Shown here: piece by piece, positions 23,201 to 31,397 of the stretch | How positions within the stretch are numbered: the stretch's first letter is position 1 | Layout: every line of letters starts with the position of its first letter | Assembly: GCA_021014325.1 (NCBI GenBank) | Contig: CM037473.1 | Location: 9,813,501 to 9,877,500, forward strand | Direction of reading: 5' to 3' | Origin: Plazaster borealis | Taxonomy: Eukaryota > Echinodermata > Asteroidea > Forcipulatida > Labidiasteridae | Length of the DNA stretch: 64,000 bases | The notes under the pieces: model-generated | Databases searched by the model: none | Seen by the model: only the letters and a program-made list of their open reading frames with translations | What the model was told of the DNA's origin: nothing | Made by a program: the position numbers and the translations under genes

Positions 23201-26140
23201 GTGGATTTTTCCCCCAAATTCGAGCCTTGTAATCAGCCTTTCCCATTAAATATGCTAATTACACTAGTGGTTGGCAAGTGCCATAGAGTTGTGCACTAGG
23301 CAGTTAAACACAGTGCGTCACGCCATCATCAGTCCCATACAAAAAGACGTGATGTTCCCTCATTTTGCCAACCCCTTGTGTTAGTGCGCTCGCGAAATGT
23401 GCACTTAACATATTTTATGGAAAAGGTCTATTGACCAAGTGTTTTCTGGCATGGTTGTCAGCATTTTGTGTCACAGCACCTTGTAAAACCATACAAGGTG
23501 AGCACTACATAACAATATGGGTCTCATATTCGTAACTCTGCATATCTGTCGCAAAAACAATGAGCAAAAATCAGCACCACACTGCTAAAAATGGTATTCT
23601 TGAAATAAGAAAAAATCTTTTTATAGGAAACATTTTCTTGTGCCACTCCCAAAAATCTTACTAGAAAATCTTTGGATTAATATTTGTTTCTTATTTCAAG
23701 AACACCGTTTTCAGCAGTGCATAAGTGCCTATCTGTGGCGGATACCGGTGCTTTAAGTGTTCATCATTATCATTATTAATACTATTGTAGAAAAATATAA
23801 ACAAAGTTGAAAGAGCCGGTTCTTTGGGCCTTGTTAAGGGCAGTTAAATGGCAACAGGCAAAAGCAAGGGGCATTCATAAATTACGTGTTTAGAGGCAGT
23901 TCTAGCACCAAGATTTTGACATTGGAATGAGCAACACCTGGGCCCAATTTCATAGAGCTTTTAAGCACAACCATTTGCTTAGCATGAAATTTCTTCCTTG
24001 ATAAAAACAGGATTACCAACCAAATTTCCACGTGATTTTCAGGATTTATAAGCAAACAACAGCTAAATACCAGTAACAAGCAATATGCAACACATGGAAA
24101 TTTGGTTGGTAATCCTGTTTTTATCAAGGAAGAAATTTCATGCTAAGCAAATTGTTGTGCTTAGCAGCTCTATGAAATTGGGCCCAGGTTCAGACAGGCG
24201 CTCTAGAGTCGCGTTGAACCAAATTATTGCATTAAGTACATGAAAAGTTTGACGTCTGAAACAGTTAGGAGCTACTGGACGCGCTGAAAGTCAAAAAACG
24301 ACTGTTGCAGTCATTCGGAACAACTCTGGAGCGTCTTGGTTTTAGACGTCGATCTTGACATGAGCCAAACCTAATGTAAATGTTATGTTAGGTTCGCCTG
24401 TCTGAAACCAACATTTATTTAGAGTCGCTCCTAATCTATTTGGGTCAGCGCAAATCTGGAGTGCCAGTCTGAATCAGGTTTTACTTCACTGCTCATCAGT
24501 AGTGAAAAAATGATGACCAAAGGTCAAAGTTCAGTGAACTCAACTGACTTACCTTAGAATCGATCAAACCCTTTCCATGCGTCGTCTCCCCATTCCATAC
24601 AGACAGACCATTTGATTTCATTAATTCTGAATTGAAAGAAAATTGATTTGCAATGAGAATAGTTTAATTCAAGTGAAAAACTTTCTCAACAAATGCAGAC
24701 CTGAAACAATGTGCTTCACGGAGACAATGGAGGCAATTGCCTCCATTGCCCCTGGTCATTGCCTTGGTGCCCCTTGAAATGTTCCAATAAAAATTGATAA
24801 GTTCCTCATCTAGAGTGCCCTTTACCAGGAGAAATGCCTTGGTGTCCTTGCCCGTTCAAAAACAAAGCATCTGGGCCCAATTTCATAGAGCTGCTTTTAA
24901 AGCTGAACAATTTTCTGCTTCGCAAAAATGAGCAGGATACCAGTCACAAAATGTACACGTGACATTGTAGTTTGGCTGGTACCCTTAGTCTGGTAAGCAT
25001 GATTTTGTTGTGCTTAGCTACTTGTTGTGCTTAAGCAACTCTATGAAATTGGGCCCAGGCCTGCAAATGGGTCGTTTAACAATTCAGCACTTTAAAGATA
25101 TCCTTATTCTCCTTAAATCAGACGCCAAAAGCACAATGCTTCAAAATGGCTGATAGTGTCTAAGCCACGGAAAGGCAGAGAACGCTGAGCTTGACTGCAC
25201 TGTTATTGGCAAGGCGTATCGATACCATGTGTAATGCGTGTATGGCAAAATTATACCATGTGACATGTGTGTATGACAAAATGGCCATGTGCACAGTTGA
25301 GCATTCTAGTGGTTGATTTAAATGATGTACATATACATGTAGTATTTGTATGGCAAACTTGTTCATACAAGCGTGCCATGTGATATCATTTTGCCACACA
25401 CACATGTATAAAAACACAGCGTAATAAAATGAGAGCATCCGTAAAGTGGTTTCACAACTGAGTGGCATGGATCAAACCTACTCAGCAATCTCCAGTGTAA
25501 GTGCCCTCTATTAAATATGGGTAATCTCTTGTTTTCTTTTTTGAAATTGCAAATAAAAATTCAAGAATCAATCATTTTCACAGGTTAGTTTTATGGTATC
25601 TACAACTATATATAGGATTGAAACAAACAGTGGGTTCCAATTACCAAAAGTATACAACCCCTTTAAAATGCCATATAACCAGGGTTCACACCAAAGTTTA
25701 TGATACACTGTGTTAAAAATCCACTGATTTAATCGACCCTGCTGATCTAAAAATTGGGCCGATTTAACAGGCCTGTGACACTGCTAGAGTTGAGTTCAAA
25801 GACAGCAACAGACAGTTTCATTTTTCCACACACTGCATCTCTTTGGAACTCCTTGCCTGGTGGTGCATGTTTCCCTCCAATCCTACATCCTACAATCTAG
25901 AATGTTTTAAGAGGAATATCATTTCCTACATTCAGCTCCACTGAATCACTTTCATCTTAAATGTTTTCTTCTTGAAGCCCCTTACCAAGAGTGGCTTTGT
26001 TGAGGGTGAACTTGCATTAACAAAATTATAATAATAATAGATCTAAATAAAAACAAATAATAATACATACTTCCAAAAACCTCCATGAATTCGTTATCAT
26101 CCTGATGATAGATAAAGTACACGTCACTGGAGTACTTCAT
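17178..26140 (-). CDS. Small TIR-domain protein, 4-5 coding exons, about 175 aa
   Basis: Assembled on the minus strand. The coding pieces are 26140-26071, 24626-24553, 20742-20597, 18203-18041 and, tentatively, 17252-17178, all with GT-AG borders and matching phases (1, 0, 2, 0). The product starts MKYSSDVYFIYHQDD, the TIR strand A region, then GLSVWNGETTHGK (shortened BB region), VVVIIMS (strand D) and RRCEDEVSLAYI with E67 aligning to the putative catalytic Glu of the 39.6-kb gene. A Glu/Gln/Asp-rich stretch (QEQDEQEVQDDDED type) closes exon 4. The ATG follows an in-frame TGA, supporting the start. No signal peptide or membrane helix is seen. It lacks the EF-hand and HEAT part of its paralogue. 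It could be a working TIR-only regulator or a decaying paralogue. Confidence 0.65.
17299..17690 (-). mobile_element. hAT-like short element, antisense copy
   Basis: The minus-strand sequence from about 17690 (GGCTCAAAATTTACACTGGA, GGCCCGAGGCCGGTGATTTT) to about 17299 (TCCCCC) follows the element at 22824-23227 along its length. The ends have diverged. Confidence 0.5.
18041..18203 (-). CDS. Small TIR gene, exon 4
   Basis: 163 nt with acceptor AATTATTTCAG and donor GTATGA. It joins in phase 2 to give MKLILAKINWMFFETEEQ, matching MRLQLAPVTWFMFDD at the end of the paralogue's TIR domain, then a helical LLSSISSTLQQV segment and an acidic, Gln-rich end. Confidence 0.7.
18276..18362 (-). repeat. 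tRNA-headed SINE head (family 2), antisense
   Basis: The reverse strand reads GGGCTAGATAGCTCAGTTGG and TTAGTTCAAATCCC with tRNA-like spacing. The T stem pairs badly. A second short inverted piece (ACCGGAGGTCGTTAGTTCAA) follows at 18425, so the locus is a rearranged SINE and not a tRNA gene. Confidence 0.5.
18903..18997. mobile_element. Near-perfect hairpin element
   Basis: The core 18921-18980 has 29-bp arms (AACACGGTCGGCCATTTTG at the left, CAAAATGGCCGACCGTGTT at the right) with one mismatch and a 2-nt loop. Weaker pairing extends outward to CCTTTTAC / GTAAAAGG. Confidence 0.6.
19531..19925 (+). mobile_element. TTTAAAGG-type MITE copy
   Basis: The ends AAAGGGATTGTATACGTTCG and AAACGTATACAGACCCTTT are inverted. 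The body has the phrases GGTGGTAGCGTTTTTGAGAT, CAGATTCAAATTTTTTGGG and ATATCTTTTTCCATAACCGC, shared with many copies (26.3, 27.4, 38.2, 41.4, 44.5 and 48.1 kb). It lies in an intron of the small TIR gene. Confidence 0.65.
20221..20557 (+). mobile_element. tRNA-headed SINE, variant body
   Basis: It has the B-box GGTTCGAATCC, the CATGACACTTGTGTCCTTGA link, a body with GGTACCTGTGAGGGCAGAG, and ends AATTGCGCTATATAAAAG plus (ATT)n. The A-box part is degenerate. Confidence 0.6.
20597..20742 (-). CDS. Small TIR gene, exon 3 (strand D and catalytic region)
   Basis: 146 nt, exactly the length of the equivalent exon of the other TIR gene (47900-48045). Acceptor CTTTGGTTCCAG, donor GTATGC. It reads VVVIIMSTSSTQDRRCEDEV and continues SLAYISDTPIFPV, matching STKSVISKYCKDELALAYVS / SKPIFPC. 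The serine of the SxxC pattern is Asp here. Confidence 0.75.
22824..23227 (+). mobile_element. hAT-like short element inside a SINE
   Basis: Starts CAGGGCTCGAAAT and ends AATTCGAGCCT. The 8-bp flanks TATAATCA (22816-22823) and TGTAATCA (23228-23235) match at 7 of 8, as for a hAT target duplication. About 404 bp with no transposase frame, so non-autonomous. Confidence 0.6.
23568..23722. mobile_element. Short inverted-repeat element
   Basis: CACTGCTAAAAATGGTATTC with TTGAAATAAGAAA faces TTTCTTATTTCAAGAACACC with GTTTTCAGCAGTG, giving about 35-bp ends around a 90-bp middle. Confidence 0.6.
23937..24186. mobile_element. GGGCCCAATTTCATAGAGCT hairpin element, copy 1
   Basis: The two halves are near-complete inverted copies (AGCATGAAATTTCTTCCTTG / CAAGGAAGAAATTTCATGCT; AACAGGATTACCAACCAAAT / ATTTGGTTGGTAATCCTGTT) with arms over 100 bp. 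Related copies lie at 24871-25058 and 42417-42553. The copy at about 58009-58727 has the variant end CATGGCGCTGCTTACC. Confidence 0.7.
24186..24482. mobile_element. Inverted-repeat element with CAGACAGGCGCTCTAGAG end
   Basis: The left end CAGGTTCAGACAGGCGCTC and right end GAGTGCCAGTCTGAATCAGG are inverted near-copies. It lies directly against the hairpin element at 23937-24186 and 70 nt from exon 2 of the small TIR gene. Confidence 0.5.
24553..24626 (-). CDS. Small TIR gene, exon 2
   Basis: 74 nt between acceptor TTTCTTTCAATTCAG and donor GTAAGT. It reads KLMKSNGLSVWNGETTHGKG then LIDSK. This aligns with LEEAGIQVWVDEVGLKAG of the paralogue but is about ten residues shorter. Phase in 1, phase out 0, as in the paralogue. 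Confidence 0.7.
24706..24868. repeat. Dispersed 160-bp repeat, copy 1
   Basis: It shares CTTGGTGCCCCTTGAAATGT, AATGCCTTGGTG and CAAAGCATC with 45129-45293. The better copy has GATGCTTC / GAAGCATC ends. Confidence 0.5.
24871..25058. mobile_element. GGGCCCAATTTCATAGAGCT hairpin element, copy 2
   Basis: Inverted ends TGGGCCCAATTTCATAGAG and CTCTATGAAATTGGGCCCA with a diverged middle. Confidence 0.6.
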
Positions 26141-26190
26141 GATGCTGTCAACAGTGTGCTGTCACTTGTTTGCCAGGACTACAAAAGCTG
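26071..26190 (-). CDS. Small TIR gene, exon with start codon
   Basis: The minus-strand acceptor TTTTTGCAG ends at 26191; the donor is GTATGT at 26070-26065. Bases 26190-26141 are 5' UTR with an in-frame TGA. The ATG at 26140-26138 opens MKYSSDVYFIYHQDDNEF, ending in phase 1. This coding part is 70 nt. Confidence 0.65.
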
Positions 26191-26321
26191 CTGCAAAAAT
26201 AAAGGGGGAAAAAAGGCTATTATTACAAACTCAGGTTTTTCCCTTATAACTTTTTCAGTGACTAGCCAGTGGGACCAGTTAGCTTGTCATTTCACTGGAC
26301 TGCTAGCTTTGTCACTAATCC

Positions 26322-26698
26322 TTAAAGGGTCTGTATAGGTTTGGTAATGACTCTGAAAATTAATAGCAATGAAAACTTACTCGATAAGAAGTACAGCAGT
26401 TTTGGATAGTATAATGCATTTTGAGAAACTTTTCACTTCAAAGTACTGCGGTTATGGAAAAAGATATCAGTTTTTATCCCAACAAATTTGAATCTGAGAA
26501 GCGTTACTGCAGTAATGTCCAATTGCAGATTATTCTTCCTGCATGGACATAACCGCTCCAGATTTTCGGCAATATCTCAAAAACGCTACCACCTTTTGAA
26601 ATGAAATTTTCACAGGTTAGTTTTACGGTATATCTACAACTATGTTGGATTGAAACAAAGAGTGGGTTCCAATTACCAAACGTATACAATCCCTTTAG
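26322..26698 (-). mobile_element. TTTAAAGG-type MITE copy, antisense
   Basis: The ends TTAAAGGGTCTGTATAGGTT and AAACGTATACAATCCCTTTA are inverted. The body is the reverse of the 19531 copy. It lies upstream of the start-codon exon of the small TIR gene. A partial copy sits at about 25565-25672. Confidence 0.65.
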
Positions 26699-27365
26699 GG
26701 TTTCCTTTCAACAGTGTAATAGGTGTCGGACTTGTGATTTGAAGCAATGACCAAGTTCACACAATGACCATTTGTGAACGAGTGGCCAATTTTAACTGTT
26801 TAGTACCAAGTAATATTGGCCTCTAGACCTTGTGCGAACTTGGTCAATGAAACAATCAGAGGGTGGGAAGCAAGAACTAGCAAGCTGGCCGTAGTTGGAC
26901 AGAATTTTGACTGGAGTTTGAATAGGCATTGGGCCAGCAGACCACTGTTGACTCTTTCATGTGCCGACCAGTTGCTAGCGACCAGTTTAAATCCCTTCAG
27001 AAAAACAGTTTTAAAACAAAAAATAAAGATCGCACAACCACACAGTTTTCAGAATGGGAAAGAGGAGTCTTGAGGGTGCTATTGTGACAGGTCTGGGTTT
27101 TTGGGGGGGTCGTCATTTGCAAAAAACTAATAAACAACTAATGTGTCCAGTCCATGATCAATTTATCACTAAAATAAATGGTGCATGAAAGGGTTAAGAT
27201 AGTACACTGATAGTGCTATGGGTTAAGGGTTAGGGTTAAAAGGATATTCTGGAGATTTTCCGTGTGAAAAACTACTGCAAAAGAATATCCGAAAATGCTT
27301 ATGTCGGCAAAATATTGGCCACTGCCGTTGCCCTGGCCACAAGCCCATGCACCGTGACAGTTGAT

Positions 27366-27582
27366 TTCCAAGAAAATTTGTAACGCTTCTCAGATTCAAA
27401 TTTTTGGGGATAAAAAGTAATATCTTTTTCCATAACCGCAGTACTTCAAAGTGAAAAGTTTCTCAAAATGCATTATACTATCCAAAGCTGCTGTACTTCT
27501 TACAACCTCCATGTTCTTACCAAGTAAGTTTTTAATTGCCATTAATTTTCAGAGTCATTACAAACGTTACAGACCCTTTAAC
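27366..27582 (+). mobile_element. TTTAAAGG-type MITE, right half
   Basis: It matches the 3' half of the 19531 copy (CAGATTCAAATTTTTGGGGA to CAGACCCTTTAAC), with a short internal insertion near 27502. Confidence 0.5.
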
Positions 27583-27744
27583 ATGAGTTTGAGTTAACTT
27601 TTATAGTGCTTGATGCTTGATGCTTGATGAATAACCACCTAGAAAGCTAACTGCTTGTCCAAGGTGTGGTATAGGAGTGCTCGTGTTGTGTGGTCGTGAA
27701 AGTGCAGTATCTTACAAAGTGCGAGTAAAAACATCCTCATAATC

Positions 27745-28405
27745 TTAAAGCTGTTGATGGGTGGTGGTGGGACGCATGTCTCTCACCGCCGGAAGGGCCA
27801 CTGCCTGAAAAACCTTGACTGATGATGCTGTCACTGCTTCCAACGGGTGCCTGTTCCAGGTTGGAATGGTGCGGATGAAGAAGGAAAATTTGAATGAGTC
27901 TCGTGATGCCTGGATTGGTAGATAATGAAGTTGGTGTCGAGTTCTGCCTACCGCTGGGTGGAGTTGAATAGAAGGCGGAAAACTAATATTGACGATGTTA
28001 TGGTGAATCTTGTAAAACATGGTGCACTGATGTAGAAGTCTTCTGGTGTTTAATTGGTCCAAATCGAGTTGTGTTAGGAGAGGTGTGATACTGGAAGTGC
28101 GGTCGTAGACTCCGCACTGACTGCCTGGCGTTGAACCGATTCCAGTGAGTAGATGTTTTTTGCTGTGTGTGGACTCCATGCGGCTGCTGCATACTCCAGT
28201 TGGGGACGAACTAATGCTTGATATGCTTTCAGCTTAACTGCTTTAGAGCAAGGTCCCAGGTTTTCTTCTTATTATCCCTAGAGTAGAGCAGGCCTTTGAT
28301 CTTATGTTGGCAATATGCTGGTTCAAAGACAGGTCACTGGAGATTGTAACACCAAGGTATTTGTGGTTGGTTGTACGGTGCTTTAAATGATGATGTAGCC
28401 CAGAC
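27745..28405 (-). pseudogene. LINE (non-LTR retrotransposon) reverse-transcriptase 3' fragment
   Basis: On the minus strand three frames give the end of a LINE ORF2-type protein: KYLGVTISSDLSLNQHI (28.4 kb), then KLKAYQALVRPQLEYAAAAW (28.2 kb), then DLDQLNTRRLLHQCTMFYKI and FFIRTIPTWNRHPLEAV (27.8-28.1 kb). These are the familiar post-palm motifs of CR1/L2/Jockey-like reverse transcriptases. The catalytic YADD box and endonuclease are absent and the frame is broken at least twice, so this is a 5'-truncated dead copy. The clade cannot be fixed from this part. Confidence 0.75.
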
Positions 28406-28406
28406 A

Positions 28407-28567
28407 AATTTCCGTAACCGACTGTCACTTTTTCACTGACTCAATTACCAAAAGCGATGTCTAATTTTTGAGTAAGATATTTAACTTCAAGTAAAAATAA
28501 GAATATTTCATAATCATTATCATATTAATGAGTGAAAAAGTGGCAGTCGGATGGATACGGAAATTTT
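28407..28567. mobile_element. Short inverted-repeat element
   Basis: The left AAATTTCCGTAACCGACTG with TCACTTTTTCACT faces AGTGAAAAAGTGGCAGTCGG with GATACGGAAATTT. About 160 bp, abutting the LINE fragment. Confidence 0.6.
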
Positions 28568-28705
28568 ACCAATTATAAATAAAGCCAATTAATCAAGAAC
28601 ATGTAAAATAACTTTTGAATCTGTATTACTCATACTAGTAATAATAACTAATAAATACTTAATTAGACTGTACCTCAGCCTAGCTAGAACTATCCCCTCT
28701 AGTCT

Positions 28706-29555
28706 TAGACCCAGTAACTGGGGCGCTGTACTAGCGCCCCAGCGAAAGCTGCCAAAAATATGGGGAAGTGCAATATTTTCATAAAAAATCAGAGATGTCA
28801 CACCAAAAATGCCCCAAAATGACGGAAATACCCAACGAATTACCTTCAAAACTGCCAACTGGCCTCTCCATATGTTTCAGATGTAACACCAGGCATGAAA
28901 TTGTACTCACGGAAATTTGTCCGGCTAAAAAATGATGATTTTTGAGACATTCCCGTTTTCCGTTGATCATGTCCAGCTATATTTTATCTGACTTCTCGCA
29001 ACGAGAAGTCAGATGCATTGCGAGAAGTCAGATAAATTGTGGGTCTGGCTGTTTTTGAAAACCTGGTTTCAAGGAGTGAGGTCTGGCGCCGGGCGCACGC
29101 ACGTTGTCGCAATGCATAATGTGCAGGGCTGGCTTCGGCGCCAGACCTCACTCCCCGAAACCAGGTTTTCAAAAACAGCCGGACCCACAATTTATCTGAC
29201 TTCTCGCAATGCATCTGACTTCTCGTTGCGAGAAGTCAGATAAAATATGGCTGGACATGATCAACGGAAAACGGGAATGTCTCAAAAATCATCATTTTTT
29301 AGCCGGACAAATTTCCGTGAGTACAATTTCATGCCTGGTGTTACATCTTAAACATATGGAGAGGCCAGTTGGCAGTTTTGAAGGTAATTCGTTGGGTATT
29401 TCCGTCATTTTGGGGCATTTTTGGTGTGACATCTCTGATTTTTTATGAAAATATTGCACTTCCCCATATTTTTGGCAGCTTTCGCTGGGGCGCTAGTACG
29501 ACCGATAATGTCAAAATTCGAAAAAACAAGTACAGCGCCCCAGTTACTGGGTCTA
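28706..29555. mobile_element. 850-bp palindrome (foldback element)
   Basis: Left arm 28706 to about 29090 and right arm about 29130-29555 are near-identical inverted copies. The outer ends are TAGACCCAGTAACTGGGGCG and CCCCAGTTACTGGGTCTA; the centre is a GGTCTGGCGCC ... GGCGCCAGACC stem around about 45 nt. The right arm has about 35 nt absent from the left. Inside each arm a small palindrome (TCTGACTTCTCG / CGAGAAGTCAGA) repeats. Identical short open frames on the two arms are a by-product of the symmetry. A lone end of this family lies at about 33890-33955. Confidence 0.8.
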
Positions 29556-29597
29556 CTCTAGTCTATGGTTCGTTCCGTAAGACTGCCCCCACCGTGA

Positions 29598-29813
29598 CCT
29601 AGCACAGTTTTAGCCCACCTTGTTGTTGAGCTGTAATGGCTCTCTTTTTAACATCGGTCTCATAACACTCACCTTGTTGAGCTGTAATGGCTCTCTTTTA
29701 ACATCGGTCTCATAACACTCACCATTACACTTACAGTGTTATATGAGACTGATGTTAAAAGAGAGCCATTGCATTAGTTACAGGCTAGCTCAACAAGGTG
29801 GGCTAGCACAGTT
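29598..29813. mobile_element. Inverted-repeat element with a doubled left arm
   Basis: CTAGCACAGTTTTAGCCCAC ... AATGGCTCTC / GAGAGCCATTG ... GGTGGGCTAGCACAG form the arms. The TTGTTGAGCTGTAATGGCTC segment with the following ACATCGGTCTCATAACACTC occurs twice in the left arm, a tandem duplication of about 60 bp. Confidence 0.6.
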
Positions 29814-29977
29814 TGGACTCCACCGTGCGTGACGTCCTACACCTTGAACCAGAAAACTGCTCTCCAAAACAATCACGAAAATCATGTGAATATAACAGTA
29901 CACAGTCACGCTGACTTCTGACTATCTTGACTAGCACTAGCAGTAGCACTACCACAGTAAGAAGTACACATACTTAC

Positions 29978-30142
29978 TGTTAAAATGACATCAAAAGTCA
30001 CGCCAATGATCGTATTGTCGTATAACCACTGATCAGCCTCCTTTCGATTCCGATCCCACTTGTTTATAACAAGACTGCGCAAACTGGTGTGTTTCCACCA
30101 CCCGAATGAAGGTGCGTGAAAGGCACGTGCGCAAATACTCAT
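29978..30142 (-). other. Candidate non-coding first exon of the small TIR gene
   Basis: On the minus strand a GC-richer stretch ends at a strong donor, ACA/GTAAGTATG (29977-29972). An open frame runs through it in phase 0 (MSICARAF... to FDVILT), but joined to the 26190 acceptor it hits a stop after three codons, so it would be 5' UTR. Part of it (GATCGGAATCGAAAGGAGG) is repeated near 35.05 kb. Confidence 0.3.
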
Positions 30143-30744
30143 GCATAACTGGCCAGAGGCGCGCAGTTTACAAGTTGCAAAAACTTGTTACAGTCGCAAG
30201 TGTGTAAGATCACTAAAAACATAACAGTTTCTAAATGTCATTAACATCGCGCTGGGTATTTGTATTAATTCAATAATTATGGTAAAAATGTTACTTTTTG
30301 TTAGCCTAAATAGAAATGAAGAAACGTTTTCGAGTTTGAGTGCACCTGCACTTGTAATGTGAGTCTTAGTCAAGTTTATTCCTTGCAATCCAGGGCAGTT
30401 TTCAAGTCTGGTGCCCAAGTCACTTCCTGATGATTTAAACGGGGCATTAAATTGTAACCTTACTGCTTTCCTTGACATATCATTTTCTGACCATGTGAAA
30501 TACGATAATTGTTGATCTACAATATTGATTGATTGATGGAGATAAATGATTACGATCTACCCCAGAAACCCGCAATTTGTTCCAATATTGATTGATGGAG
30601 ATAAATAAATGAATACAATTTATCAACTAATAATCCAAAACAGTACACTGCAAAGCAGACAAACATGATGGCAAAGCATCCACAGCATAGCACAGGCATG
30701 ACAGGTAACGTTTATTCAAGACAATATTATCACAATAGTCATAC

Positions 30745-31362
30745 TCATAGACCCGGAAACCAGTCATCTCGCCCCCAACAAAGTCGCCCACTACAAAGTC
30801 GCCCCCCAGCAAAGTCGCCCACAACAAAGTCGCCCCCTCACTTACAAAGTCGCCCCCTGTCAAAGTCGCCCCTCACAGAGTCGCCCCCTGACAGAGTCCC
30901 CCCCCCAACAAAGTCGCCCCCCCAACAAAGTCGCCCCCCCCCCCCCCGACACAGTCGCCCCCTAACAAAGTCGCCCAGTGTATGGTTGAGCGACGTAAAG
31001 CCATATCATACCTATATTTTGAAACAATTTATTAGCACTGGGGGAAGACGGACGAAGGCGGCGATTTTGAGAAATGCTACGGGATTTTGAGCGTGCACGA
31101 CGGGTTTGAGCGTGTTTAATTTTTGTGTTGTAGCAGCTTCTTTTAAATAGTAGAACAATAATATTAGAAAATATATTTTGTCGGGTTGACTGGGGTGGCT
31201 GGCGAACATAAAGAGCACAAGAAGAACCGGTTGACAAATGTGTCAGAAGAATTTTTGCTGATTCTATCGTTTTCAATCGTGGTTTATGCTAACGTTGTGC
31301 TAACGTTGTGCTAACGTTGCATTGCCATGTTACGTATTTATATTTGATTGTTGTTTTCTCCC

Positions 31363-31397
<35 letters not shown>

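Larger units (their letters stand above)
22614..23770 (+). mobile_element. tRNA-headed SINE (family 1) split by a later insertion
   Basis: The head (ATGGCCGAGCAGTCTTGCGC, GGTTCGAGTCC) and body run to about 22823, then continue after the 22824-23227 insertion with the CAGCACCTTGTAAAACCATA part and a (TTATCA)-type tail near 23765. Confidence 0.55.

Noticed and set aside
28589..29602. Mirrored open frames of 60-89 codons in the palindrome
   Set aside because: Both arms give the same peptide only because the DNA is an inverted repeat; no domain is recognisable.
30665..31090. Pro/Lys/Ser-rich open frame of 141 codons
   Set aside because: It is a translation of the AAAGTCGCCCC minisatellite, whose 12-15-bp units keep frames open by chance.
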